Below are positions 1-7,289 of a DNA stretch of 29,961 bases, one piece after another; within the stretch, counting starts at the first letter, position 1; every line of letters begins with the position of its first letter. The notes under the pieces were generated by a model that saw only the letters and a list, made by a program, of their open reading frames with translations, was not told where the DNA came from and did no database searches. This DNA comes from a virus, in IMG/VR virus record IMGVR_UViG_3300044621_002232, positions 1 to 29,961 of that record; one strand, 5' to 3'. Made by a program: the position numbers and the translations under genes.

Positions 1-30
1 TCCCAGTCGCTCAATGTCGGCCAATTTCAT
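1..30 (-). CDS. Start of an unidentified gene, cut by the window edge
   Basis: Only the first ten codons are visible (MKLADIERLG). The ATG at 30-28 overlaps the TGA stop of the gene ending at 27 in the ATGA arrangement used throughout this genome, which is why I accept it as a real start. Nothing can be said about function. Confidence 0.5.
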   Translation of the reverse strand, partial: MKLADIERLG

Positions 31-776
31 CTTCCAGCTGCTGCCAAGGCAGCTCCGTTATTGAAACTGCGGCTCCATGATGCTGATTGAATTCCGCCAC
101 GAGCCTTGCTCCACGCATAACCTGCTCTATGACCGGAACAGTCTTTGGTACAGGGCGAGCCCAAAAATGTCAGTTCGTCCAACTGCTGCTGACCCTTTAC
201 ACCAATGACCATGTGCCGGCGATAAGCAGTTTCAGGATCTTGTAGTTTCATTGTACCTTGATACAGCCCAGAGTCCAGGGGATATTGATCCAGGATATCT
301 TGGGGCCTGTGATAAACATTTTTGCTGTCTGCTTGGTCACGACCCTGTAAAACAACCAATGTACCGTTGGGAATGTGCTCAAACCACCCACGATCCTGAA
401 TATCATTGAGGCTGGCATTGATTACCACACTGGGTCCTGTGAGTTGTCTGTAATCCAGTCGGTTGACGTCGGCTCTCATGGTTTGAACATTGTTGACGTT
501 CATGGCTCTGGTCAATTGTTGACTGCCTCGAAGCCACTGAGAATTGATGTCAACATTGATTATTTTGTCTACGGGTACCGCAGCACGATTCAATATCACA
601 GACATGTTGCCCCACCAACTGCCCAGTACATATATCACTGGCACTGTGTCAACCATATTCGCTGCCAATATATTTTTTAACTCGCGAGCCAGCCACAGTT
701 TGCTGAACACCAGGTCTGGTGTCCAACTGCCTTCAAAACTGTAACCGCTGCTTTCTTCTAGCTCGCGAAATTTCAT
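27..776 (-). CDS. Methyltransferase-like protein with a C-terminal Cys/His motif
   Basis: Protein of 249 residues. Residues 46-62 (PVIYVLGSWWGNMSVIL) followed by INVDIN at 73-78 look like the glycine loop and acidic strand of a Rossmann SAM-binding fold, and VVINASLND near 117-125 could be the motif IV region. A SAM-dependent methyltransferase is an inference from these motifs; the target is unknown. Residues 209-227 carry CTKDCSGHRAGYAWSKARG, a short Cys/His/Trp motif that I recall from other marine phage proteins, where its role is unknown. The start overlaps the stop of the endonuclease gene (ATGA), so the two are translationally coupled, and the next gene starts in its own stop. Confidence 0.6.
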   Translation of the reverse strand: MKFRELEESSGYSFEGSWTPDLVFSKLWLARELKNILAANMVDTVPVIYVLGSWWGNMSVILNRAAVPVDKIINVDINSQWLRGSQQLTRAMNVNNVQTMRADVNRLDYRQLTGPSVVINASLNDIQDRGWFEHIPNGTLVVLQGRDQADSKNVYHRPQDILDQYPLDSGLYQGTMKLQDPETAYRRHMVIGVKGQQQLDELTFLGSPCTKDCSGHRAGYAWSKARGGIQSASWSRSFNNGAALAAAGR

Positions 777-1414
777 ACTCTTTCAATCCTAAGAATATTG
801 TACTTACGGCTTCCGCACTGGTCTCTAAACATAGTGTTAATGGTTGTTTTTGGCAAGTCTAAATCTAAACGTGTACCTTCTTTTATTGACCCATCTTTAT
901 AGTATACTTTATAAATTGTTTTTGCCCAAACTTTGTTCTTATTCCAGGGTTGGCGCCCTTTTAATGATTCACTACGTTTTTGGTTTGCTACTTTTTGATT
1001 AATTTCTTTTTGCTCGTTTGTTACAGGAACATATTGATATGTTTTCATACCTTTATTCCACGGTTCTTTACCTTTACGTTGATCACTCCAAATACGACGT
1101 GTAGCATCTGAAGGAACCCATCCACTTTGTCCTTCGCCACCTGCAGTCATATTATATCCATTGGGCCCAAATGATTCGTACAATCTAATGTATTCTTTTT
1201 CTTTAGCATTAAGATCATCTAGATTATTGCAAGTATCTAGGATTTGCCAGTCAAAGGATTCAATTCCATATTTGATGATTGCTCTATGAAAAGCAAATGT
1301 GCTTTTCTGTTTCACAGATGCAAAATGCCATGCTTGTCTTACTTCAAGAGATTTTTCAGTCTTACCAATGTAAGATTTTCCATTCACTTTATTAATGGCA
1401 CAATATATCAGCAT
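773..1414 (-). CDS. GIY-YIG homing endonuclease (Seg-like)
   Basis: Protein of 213 residues. The N-terminus has the GIY-YIG nuclease signature in degenerate form (LIYCAI, then NGKSYIGKT), with a following Arg and the Glu-containing stretch EKEYIRLYESFGPNGYN. Two NUMOD3-like DNA-binding motifs follow (GKEPWNKGM near 120, LKGRQPWNKNK near 151). Such enzymes cut at an intron-free or competing allele and spread themselves by repair. The gene is visibly more AT-rich than its neighbours, lies between two virion/accessory genes, and has its own late-type promoter 5 nt before the ATG. Together these suggest a free-standing mobile gene that entered with its own signal. I see no intron boundaries. Confidence 0.85.
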   Translation of the reverse strand: MLIYCAINKVNGKSYIGKTEKSLEVRQAWHFASVKQKSTFAFHRAIIKYGIESFDWQILDTCNNLDDLNAKEKEYIRLYESFGPNGYNMTAGGEGQSGWVPSDATRRIWSDQRKGKEPWNKGMKTYQYVPVTNEQKEINQKVANQKRSESLKGRQPWNKNKVWAKTIYKVYYKDGSIKEGTRLDLDLPKTTINTMFRDQCGSRKYNILRIERV

Positions 1415-1419
1415 AGAAG

Positions 1420-1427
1420 TATTTATG
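1420..1427 (-). promoter_or_regulatory. T4-like late promoter abutting the endonuclease ATG
   Basis: Reads CATAAATA on the - strand, one base from the T4 late consensus TATAAATA. It is followed by CTTCT and then the ATG at 1414. With the box at -13 to -6, as in T4, the first transcribed base would be the A of the ATG, giving a leaderless mRNA. Confidence 0.6.
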
Positions 1428-1448
1428 CTTCACTTGAGAAACATGGGT

Positions 1449-1850
1449 TTACTCTTTATCGGTGATAGGACCACCTTCTACCCAGCCTGAACAAGTTCTT
1501 AGTGCGTTACATTTAAATTTTAAAAATCTACAGTAACCTAGTTTACCAGCTTCAATGATATCCCAATCATCCCCTTGACCAATACCTTGATCAATACAAG
1601 TCAAAGTTTTTTGTGTGATATCAAAAGCAGCACAGTTACCACATCGAGCAGACTTTGCCTCTTCAACATTGGTATTCCACTGGTCAGCAATTTCTTGCCA
1701 ATACTCAGGATTATCTTTAGTGGGATTCAGTGGCCCATAATGATATTCATCAATGGCCTTTTGACGATTTTTCAAATTGAGGTCAATGTTTTGAGTGGCT
1801 GGTGGGCAGCCTTTGGTCACTGCTTCCAGAATATTGATCAAATCTCTCAT
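1449..1850 (-). CDS. Conserved Cys-rich phage protein
   Basis: Protein of 133 residues with an N-terminal half lacking motifs and a C-terminal half holding six closely placed cysteines: CGNC, then single Cys residues in TCIDQG and LGYC, then KFKCNALRTC and a SGWVEGGPI end. This spacing suggests a metal (Zn or Fe-S) site; the metal is inferred. I recognise the pattern as recurring in marine T4-like phages but know no function. The start follows the previous stop by one base (TGACATG), so it belongs to the virion-type operon that begins at 4589. Confidence 0.65.
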   Translation of the reverse strand: MRDLINILEAVTKGCPPATQNIDLNLKNRQKAIDEYHYGPLNPTKDNPEYWQEIADQWNTNVEEAKSARCGNCAAFDITQKTLTCIDQGIGQGDDWDIIEAGKLGYCRFLKFKCNALRTCSGWVEGGPITDKE

Positions 1851-1851
1851 G

Positions 1852-2532
1852 TCAATTCTTTCTAATGTTGTCTACTAACATTTGACCACCTATCACAGTG
1901 CCATATGTTGAATCCCAACTGCCGGCCACAAATACAAATTTGTAGGCACCAGTCACAGGTACCGTATTGGTCACTGTTGACCAACTTGTACCTTCTGAAG
2001 CATTTGCGCCAGCTGACCGCAACAGGTTCAAATATGCTCCTGTGTCTTTTTCAACCATGTAAGCAAACAAATTGTAAGCGTCGCCGCCGGGCAGTGCTTT
2101 CCAAGAAAATGTTATGGTGTCACCTGAAGTAAAATTAATAAAAAAACTGCTGTAAAGAGCAGGACCGTACATACTGGCTCCAGCGTTCACCACACCCAGC
2201 TGTTGATCGCCCATGTACAGATGCATGCTCTGTGTTTCTCCATCTGGAGGTTTGTCCACGGTGTCCAAGGCATATCTAAAATTTGGCAGTGTTGTAACCG
2301 AAGTAGCATCGCCTGGAGACCCGTAAGGGTTGGGCAAAGGGTTGACAGGCGTTGGAAAACCAGCCAGCGTGCTCAGGCCTCCAAATCTAATTCGAGTTGG
2401 TGCTATGATCCAACCAGTGATGCCTTGTTCAAATCCCAAATTGGGAAACTGATCCACTGGTGTTTCAGGGTCAGGCAGCGGTGGACTGCTGTTGACAAAC
2501 CAAAATCCCAGTCGTGAGCTTCCTTGAGGCAT
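1852..2532 (-). CDS. Virion-type protein with carbohydrate-binding-like beta domain
   Basis: Protein of 226 residues without signal peptide or membrane segment. After a Pro-rich start, residues from about 32 onward (NLGFEQGITGWII) begin a domain rich in Ser, Thr, Gly and aromatic residues that ends in GQMLVDNIRKN. This layout (N-F-E...W opening, DNI closing strand) resembles jelly-roll carbohydrate-binding or discoidin-like modules found in fibres and secreted enzymes. A role in host-surface binding or as an appendage of the virion is inferred from this and from the repeat-bearing virion-type gene directly upstream, whose stop overlaps its ATG (TAATG). Confidence 0.6.
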   Translation of the reverse strand: MPQGSSRLGFWFVNSSPPLPDPETPVDQFPNLGFEQGITGWIIAPTRIRFGGLSTLAGFPTPVNPLPNPYGSPGDATSVTTLPNFRYALDTVDKPPDGETQSMHLYMGDQQLGVVNAGASMYGPALYSSFFINFTSGDTITFSWKALPGGDAYNLFAYMVEKDTGAYLNLLRSAGANASEGTSWSTVTNTVPVTGAYKFVFVAGSWDSTYGTVIGGQMLVDNIRKN

Positions 2533-3470
2533 TATGAGTAGTCCACGGTGAGTGTAGCATAGTAATTGGTGCCATCATAAAACACATTCAACATGTCAAT
2601 GGCGCCTGAGTCAATGGTCAGTGTTTGAAATCCAGACGCAAAAAGATATGCTGTATTGGCATCCAGTAATCTACCGCCGGTACTGTCTTGTGTTAATACC
2701 AATGTGATCCATTGTCCAGCAGCAATGTTGGCCACGGGCAAGAGAGTAATATTTCCAGTCAGTGTAAATTTCTGAATAGATCCGTTGTTGCGGTCGGGTG
2801 TCACATTGCCTGTAGCATTGCCACCGTTGTACACTGTTTCTGTAAAAGTGTTGGTCACAGTGGCATTACCATTGGTGACTACTACGTTGATACTGTTGCC
2901 AGCGTTGACATTCAAGATACCTGTGTTGGTCACAGTGGCATTGCCGTTTGCTGTGCCCACAGAAATACCATTGCCAGCGTTGACATTCAAGATACCTGTA
3001 TTGGTCACTGTGGTATTGCCATTGACGGTGGCCACAGAGATACCGTTGCCTGAACTCACAGCCAAGATACCTGTGTTGGTTACAGTCACTGCTCCTGATG
3101 AATTATTGACTTGAATACCGTTGCCAGCTGATAGACTGATTACTCCATTGAATGACCATGTGATTGTTTTGGTACCAGAAATTGAACCAATGCTGAGTCC
3201 TGGACTACCAACAAAAGTCACAGTGTCATTGACAGTGGTAGCCCGCACTGTGTTGGAATCAGTGATGTTTATGATACCAAACCCAATATTTTTGGTACGA
3301 ACAACAGTGGTATCTGTTTGGTCAACCAAGGTCACAGGCGAAGCGCCCAGAGTGGGGATGACCGGTACAGGAGGTGGTGGTGCTGGAAGCGGGCGTGGTC
3401 CTGCCACTGGCAGTGGCGGAGGAGGTGGGGGCGGAGCTGGTACTGGAGCGGGCGAACGAATTATTGTCAT
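2532..3470 (-). CDS. Repeat-containing virion/fibre-like protein with polyproline head
   Basis: Protein of 312 residues. Residues 6-40 are almost only Pro, Ala and Val. Residues 109-207 hold four repeats of about 25 residues ending in VTVTN or TTVTN/ATVTN, each with a (S/A)GNGI(S/Q)V core. This is the kind of short beta repeat that forms trimeric fibres. The C-terminal part (from about 215) contains KFTLTGNITL, LVLTQDSTGGR and FYDGTNYYATLTVDYS, a pattern shared by many phage fibre tips. No enzyme motif is visible. A structural role is inferred from composition and context. Confidence 0.65.
   Translation of the reverse strand: MTIIRSPAPVPAPPPPPPPLPVAGPRPLPAPPPPVPVIPTLGASPVTLVDQTDTTVVRTKNIGFGIINITDSNTVRATTVNDTVTFVGSPGLSIGSISGTKTITWSFNGVISLSAGNGIQVNNSSGAVTVTNTGILAVSSGNGISVATVNGNTTVTNTGILNVNAGNGISVGTANGNATVTNTGILNVNAGNSINVVVTNGNATVTNTFTETVYNGGNATGNVTPDRNNGSIQKFTLTGNITLLPVANIAAGQWITLVLTQDSTGGRLLDANTAYLFASGFQTLTIDSGAIDMLNVFYDGTNYYATLTVDYS
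2850..3146 (-). repeat. Four in-frame repeats of about 75 bp in the fibre-like gene
   Basis: Near-identical DNA blocks recur every 75 bp, for example those starting at 2896 and 2971. They encode 25-residue units (residues 133-157, 158-182, 183-207) plus a 24-residue first copy (109-132). The two latest copies share most bases over about 45 nt, which points to recent duplication. Confidence 0.8.
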
Positions 3471-4009
3471 TATAGTATTCCTGCAGCACTTTGTATGCTG
3501 CGAATAGCAGCATCGTTGTCATAGGTTGGTTTGACTGACAGGCCAGCTGCCACACGCATTTCGTTGAGATCACGTTCTTTGCGTTCTCTGTAATCGTGCG
3601 GACTCAGCGGCACCAACCGGGCAAATGTTTCTTGACTCCAAGGATAAGTTTTGCCTTCGTAGTGTAATTCCCAATCATTGGGAGTGTATTCAGTAAGTGT
3701 GCTGAGATCATCCAGCATTTCTTCGAGCTGTCGGGGCAGACTGGATCTACGACGCAGTTCTATATAAACAAGATATCGATTGGGTTTGATTTCTCCAGGA
3801 CTTTGATCAGCATCCATGACCCAATCATAGCCTTTTTCAAACCAATTCATGAGATCTTTGGCAGCATTTTTATCCCGTACAAAGAAGCTGGCCACACAAA
3901 TGTCATCGTCTTCGCCCATTTTGGCCGCAAATTCGTCCACGTGAATGGTAGGCTTCATTATGCCTTCAAGATCTTTGTAATTCAAACTTTCAGATAGCTG
4001 GCGGTACAT
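3470..4009 (-). CDS. Conserved phage protein, unknown function
   Basis: Protein of 179 residues when started at the ATG at 4009, which has AGGAG (4016-4020) 6 nt upstream; a longer form from 4039 is possible but has no such site. It is acidic, soluble, and has no recognised motif. It contains DDDICVASFFVRDK near residue 35 and a C-terminal charged helix (HDYRERKERDLNEMR). It overlaps the upstream gene by 20 nt and precedes the repeat-bearing virion-type gene (TAATG), so a virion or assembly role is possible but not shown. Confidence 0.6.
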   Translation of the reverse strand: MYRQLSESLNYKDLEGIMKPTIHVDEFAAKMGEDDDICVASFFVRDKNAAKDLMNWFEKGYDWVMDADQSPGEIKPNRYLVYIELRRRSSLPRQLEEMLDDLSTLTEYTPNDWELHYEGKTYPWSQETFARLVPLSPHDYRERKERDLNEMRVAAGLSVKPTYDNDAAIRSIQSAAGIL

Positions 4010-4589
4010 TGGGCACTCCTGCTGCAGGTTGTGGAGCAAGCGAAGCCTGTGATTGCTGTGCTTGTTGATTGTTTTGATTTTGTTCTTTGTCTAGATCAGT
4101 CTCGTAAGCCTGGTCCAGATCTTCGAGATCAATTTCTTCGTCTTCCAACTCAATTGATCCAGTGCGAATGTCAGAGATCAAATTTTTTGGCATCACAATT
4201 TCCACCAGCCAAACTTTCTTTGGAACCAGGCGAGCTTTGTGTGTACCGGCTCGATAATCACTGGGTGTGTCGATCTTGATTGGAATCATTATAGTGGTCT
4301 TTTTCCAATTGACTTCACAGTCAAAAGGCAACAAACGTCGGGCACCACGTGGATCAGGCATGAGATTTTTGGGCCACATAAATGTACAGCCCACTCGATA
4401 TTTGCCAATCACTGGCCCTTGTACCAATTCACCTTTGCTCCAGTTTTTAAACGCATAAAGATCCAACTCATCCAACACACGTTCAAAATCCAGCAAGGTC
4501 AACAAGCTACCTTCACTGAGGTAGATGTCTTTGATGTTATCGGCTACCAACCAATAATCTTCGTGATTTTTGAATATTTCTTTGTCCAT
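3990..4589 (-). CDS. Conserved phage protein with acidic/Gln-rich tail, first gene of leftward late operon
   Basis: Protein of 199 residues. The first 150 residues look like a compact alpha/beta domain (for example VGCTFMWPKNLMPD and KKVWLVEIVMPKN). From about 148 it becomes very acidic (ELEDEEIDLEDLDQ) and then Gln/Ala/Pro-rich, a disordered tail. I do not recognise a family function. Two late-type boxes lie upstream: one at 4673-4680 giving a long leader, and one at 4597-4604 starting 2 nt before the ATG. No Shine-Dalgarno site is visible. Confidence 0.6.
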   Translation of the reverse strand: MDKEIFKNHEDYWLVADNIKDIYLSEGSLLTLLDFERVLDELDLYAFKNWSKGELVQGPVIGKYRVGCTFMWPKNLMPDPRGARRLLPFDCEVNWKKTTIMIPIKIDTPSDYRAGTHKARLVPKKVWLVEIVMPKNLISDIRTGSIELEDEEIDLEDLDQAYETDLDKEQNQNNQQAQQSQASLAPQPAAGVPNVPPAI

Positions 4590-4596
4590 GACACAG

Positions 4597-4604
4597 TATT
4601 TAGC
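4597..4604 (-). promoter_or_regulatory. T4-like late promoter close to the 4589 ATG
   Basis: Reads GCTAAATA on the - strand, followed by CTGTGTC and the ATG. A start about six bases past the box would leave a 2-nt leader. It matches the CTAAATA variant also seen before phoH and the 12465 gene. Confidence 0.45.
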
Positions 4605-4672
4605 TTGCTCAAAACATAAGCCAGTCTTAGAAACAATGTATTAAAATTTGCCGTAAAAAGCAGTAAGAGAAA

Positions 4673-4680
4673 TATTTATG
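4673..4680 (-). promoter_or_regulatory. T4-like late promoter for the 4589-27 operon
   Basis: Reads CATAAATA on the - strand, about 80 nt ahead of the first gene of the leftward virion-type operon, in the divergent intergenic region. The transcript would start near 4667. Confidence 0.5.
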
Positions 4681-4727
4681 GACAAATAATTACTTTTGAG
4701 TCCAGCTTTTAATTTTATCCCAACTGC

Positions 4728-4735
4728 TCTAAATA
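4728..4735 (+). promoter_or_regulatory. T4-like late promoter for phoH
   Basis: Reads TCTAAATA on the + strand. The predicted first base is near 4741, exactly at the start of the inverted repeat that follows. It is the only rightward box I accept, ahead of the only rightward gene. Confidence 0.45.
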
Positions 4736-4738
4736 GAC

Positions 4739-4758
4739 ATGTTAGAACATTCTAACAT
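4739..4758. repeat. Inverted repeat in the phoH leader
   Basis: Arms ATGTTAGAA and TTCTAACAT are perfect 9-bp complements separated by two bases. In RNA this would be a hairpin of 6-7 bp beginning at the predicted transcript start. In DNA it could be a palindromic operator. It lies between the late box and the AGGAG site of phoH. Confidence 0.6.
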
Positions 4759-4779
4759 CTACACAGATAGGAGTAATAC

Positions 4780-5535
4780 TTGAGTAGAAATCGAGCGCAG
4801 AAAGCACAAAAAAGAATGGCACAGGTACCGGTAGAAAACATCATTGCGTTTACGCAAACACCTAAGGCGGCTCAACGTCGCATAGACTTGGTCCCTCGAA
4901 CACGAAACCAAGAAGCACTGGTGTTGGCTCTACAAGATACTGCTGCTCACATTGTGGTCACAGTTGGTCCAGCAGGCACAGGTAAAACTTATCTGGCCAT
5001 GTTGGCAGCTATAAAATCTTTGAGACAAGGAGATTGCGAACGAATAGTACTGACTCGCCCAGCAGTGGGTGTAGAAGGCGAACAGCACGGTTTCTTGCCG
5101 GGCAATTTGATTGCCAAAATGGAACCATGGACTAGACCTTTGTTAGACGTCATGCGGGAATATTATCGCCCTCAAGACATTTTGGCCATGATAGAAGATC
5201 AGGTCATCGAAATAGCGCCCCTGGCCTACATGCGCGGTCGAACCTTTAAAAATTCATGGATTATTGCGGATGAAATGCAAAACGCTACACCAGCACAGGC
5301 CAAAATGCTCATGACTCGCATAGGGTCTAACAGTAGAATTGTGATCACAGGGGATGTGGAACAAGCTGACAGATTTAGCCGTGACAACGGCTTGTTGGAT
5401 CTGTGTCAGCGTCTTGAAACATCCTCGGTCCGAGGCATCACAGTTTGCCCCATGGAATTACGTGATGTCCAACGACATCCTATCATTGGATCAGTGATAA
5501 AACTTTACACAGATCAGGAGGTGATCAAGGCATAA
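4780..5535 (+). CDS. phoH: PhoH-like P-loop ATPase
   Basis: Protein of 251 residues with the PhoH ATPase core: Walker A GPAGTGKT at 63-70, a GFLPGN motif, and Walker B ending in ADEMQN, followed by the conserved ITGDVEQ stretch. PhoH proteins are predicted NTPases, possibly RNA helicase-related, and are very common in marine phages; their role in infection is not settled. The start is TTG at 4780, supported by AGGAG at 4769-4773; the next ATG (4816) has no such site. It is the only rightward gene in the window, and its 3' end overlaps the convergent HAD gene by 22 nt. Confidence 0.92.
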   Translation: MSRNRAQKAQKRMAQVPVENIIAFTQTPKAAQRRIDLVPRTRNQEALVLALQDTAAHIVVTVGPAGTGKTYLAMLAAIKSLRQGDCERIVLTRPAVGVEGEQHGFLPGNLIAKMEPWTRPLLDVMREYYRPQDILAMIEDQVIEIAPLAYMRGRTFKNSWIIADEMQNATPAQAKMLMTRIGSNSRIVITGDVEQADRFSRDNGLLDLCQRLETSSVRGITVCPMELRDVQRHPIIGSVIKLYTDQEVIKA

Positions 5536-6095
5536 ATTTGTTGCCAATTGTCAACTTTGGGATATGGGCATTGATGATCAACATTGTGCCCATGTTTCAC
5601 TAAAATACTGCGCAAGCCCAATCTATGACCCACGTCAGCATTTTCGGGCTTGTCCTCTATCCACCAAAGCCCTGAATCACGAAATGGCTCCAGTGCTTGA
5701 TCTTTGTCAGCTCCAGTGCTCAAGCATGTCAACTGCTCAATGGTACCAGAACCAAATGCTCTGTCCAAAGCTTGCCGTCTAAATTCTTCAGCAGATTTCA
5801 ACTTACTCAAACTGGTCACACAATGAAAATGCCACCCTTCTGACCTTAGTCGGGTTACATATTCCACACTGTCTCTCAATGGCGGCAAAAAAGCAATGGC
5901 CGGTGATTCGTTGAAATCTTTGATCAATGTTCGGCCAGTGGGTTCATCACATTCATAGCGTTGATGAATCAAGTATTGATCTTTGCCTCCACTGCGCATT
6001 TCATACCCGCGAGTTTGAACAAAACGGTCAAAACCCCACTCCCAATCAAACAGTACTCCGTCGGCGTCAATCAGTATTAGTTTTTGTTGTGTCAT
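5514..6095 (-). CDS. HAD-superfamily phosphatase (5' nucleotidase-like)
   Basis: Protein of 193 residues from the ATG at 6095, which has GAGG 9 nt upstream; a TTG at 6110 is less likely. HAD motif I is clear (ILIDADGVLFDW, with D10 and D12), motif II is CVTSLSK, and motif III is LWWIEDKPEN, followed by the closing Leu-rich strand. HAD enzymes of this type in phages are usually nucleotidases or polynucleotide 3'-phosphatases; the substrate cannot be read here. It is the last gene of the replication operon and overlaps the stop region of convergent phoH. Confidence 0.78.
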   Translation of the reverse strand: MTQQKLILIDADGVLFDWEWGFDRFVQTRGYEMRSGGKDQYLIHQRYECDEPTGRTLIKDFNESPAIAFLPPLRDSVEYVTRLRSEGWHFHCVTSLSKLKSAEEFRRQALDRAFGSGTIEQLTCLSTGADKDQALEPFRDSGLWWIEDKPENADVGHRLGLRSILVKHGHNVDHQCPYPKVDNWQQIYALITS

Positions 6096-6369
6096 CTTTT
6101 TTAACCTCAAAATCTACCGCATAACCGTTTTCAGCAAACAGTCTGTCCATGGTTGATTTGTAGTGTTGATAGTAATATTCAGCAATGCGGTTGAAGTCTC
6201 GTGGAACCTGTGTGCCATTGAGGCTGGCTTTGATCACTTCCAACTTCTTGAAATCCAAAATCACACTGCCAGTGGATATATCTCTGTTTTTGAGATTTTT
6301 GGCCACGGCCATGACTTCGTCAATTTGACCATTGGCTTTTTTGTAGTATGTTATAACAAGATATCTCAT
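6067..6369 (-). CDS. Small conserved protein following gp44
   Basis: Protein of 100 residues, starting in the stop of the clamp-loader gene (ATGA). It has a beta-rich N-terminus (MRYLVITYYKK) and a region DFKKLEVIKASLNGT, then YYYQHYKSTMDRLFAENGY. In T4 the position after gene 44 is held by gene 62, the small clamp-loader subunit, but this protein is much shorter and I see no likeness to gp62. The function is unknown; co-translation with gp44 suggests a replication-related job. Confidence 0.6.
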   Translation of the reverse strand: MRYLVITYYKKANGQIDEVMAVAKNLKNRDISTGSVILDFKKLEVIKASLNGTQVPRDFNRIAEYYYQHYKSTMDRLFAENGYAVDFEVKKDDTTKTNTD

Positions 6370-7289
6370 TGAATTTGACTGAGCTCAATCAGTGTAGCAC
6401 TTAAATTTATCTCCACATCTGCCACCGAAGCATGATTCACAATGCCATTGCGTATGATCACAATGGCTTGATCTTGCTGCTCAGCAGTGGATCCCCACAG
6501 TTCAAGATTGTCGTACATCCAGCGAAAGATGTCTTCGGCTTCTTCGGGCGTGGCACTTTGACACAGCAATGTACGAGCGCGACGTATTTCACCACGTTTG
6601 AAAAGATCCACACACTCCAGTCTCCAATCTCGCATGCTGCGGTCAGCATCGCCTGGCGCTGCCAGTCGGCCGCTTTGCGAATTCAGTTGTGTCATATTCA
6701 AACACTTGCGTAGATCAGGATAAGTGGCTTTGACATAGCTGTCCAGCACATCCAGATCAAACTCTACGCCTTCTGTGACCAGCACAGTGGCCACTCTGGC
6801 AGTGAACTCTGTGTGATCAGTTTTGGCAATGTGAAAACCTTGACAACGACTGTGTAAGGGCGGAATAATTTTGTGGGGATAGTTACAGGTCAACACAAAT
6901 CGCACTGTGCGTTCGTAGTCTTCCATGAGATTGCGCAGAGCTGGCTGAACTGATTCTTTGTTCATGTAGTCGGCTTCGTCAATCAGCACAATTTTAAAAT
7001 TGCCAAACGGCATGGTTTGACAGAATCCAATCAGTTTGTCAACCCACTCAATTTTGCGACCTTCTTTGGATCCGTTGACATACATCACATCATATTCGTC
7101 CACGCCCAACTGATGAATCAACAGTTTGGCCAGTGTGGTCTTGCCTGTGCCTGGTGCACCACTCAGCATCAAGTGCGGGATACTGCCGTCGCGAATCCAA
7201 GCCTCAACTTGTTCTCGCTGTGTTTGATCAACAAACACATAGTCTTCTACATTTTTTGGCCTAAATTTTTCTACCCAGAGTTCTTTCAT
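6366..7289 (-). CDS. 44: Sliding-clamp loader large subunit (T4 gp44-like AAA+ ATPase)
   Basis: Protein of 307 residues, close to T4 gp44 (319). It begins with WVEKFRPKNVEDYVF, the standard clamp-loader opening. Walker A is GAPGTGKT at 44-51, Walker B is VLIDEAD at 101-107, and the sensor/arginine-finger SRC motif lies at 147-149, preceded by TCNYPHKIIPPLH. It would load the phage sliding clamp at primer ends during DNA replication. No clamp (gp45) or gp62 gene is in the window. The gene overlaps the glycosyltransferase-like gene upstream by 29 nt. Confidence 0.93.
   Translation of the reverse strand: MKELWVEKFRPKNVEDYVFVDQTQREQVEAWIRDGSIPHLMLSGAPGTGKTTLAKLLIHQLGVDEYDVMYVNGSKEGRKIEWVDKLIGFCQTMPFGNFKIVLIDEADYMNKESVQPALRNLMEDYERTVRFVLTCNYPHKIIPPLHSRCQGFHIAKTDHTEFTARVATVLVTEGVEFDLDVLDSYVKATYPDLRKCLNMTQLNSQSGRLAAPGDADRSMRDWRLECVDLFKRGEIRRARTLLCQSATPEEAEDIFRWMYDNLELWGSTAEQQDQAIVIIRNGIVNHASVADVEINLSATLIELSQIQ

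Noticed and set aside
6458-6713. Several open frames of 60-93 codons on both strands within the gp44 gene
   Set aside because: They lie inside a securely identified gene and have no recognisable content.
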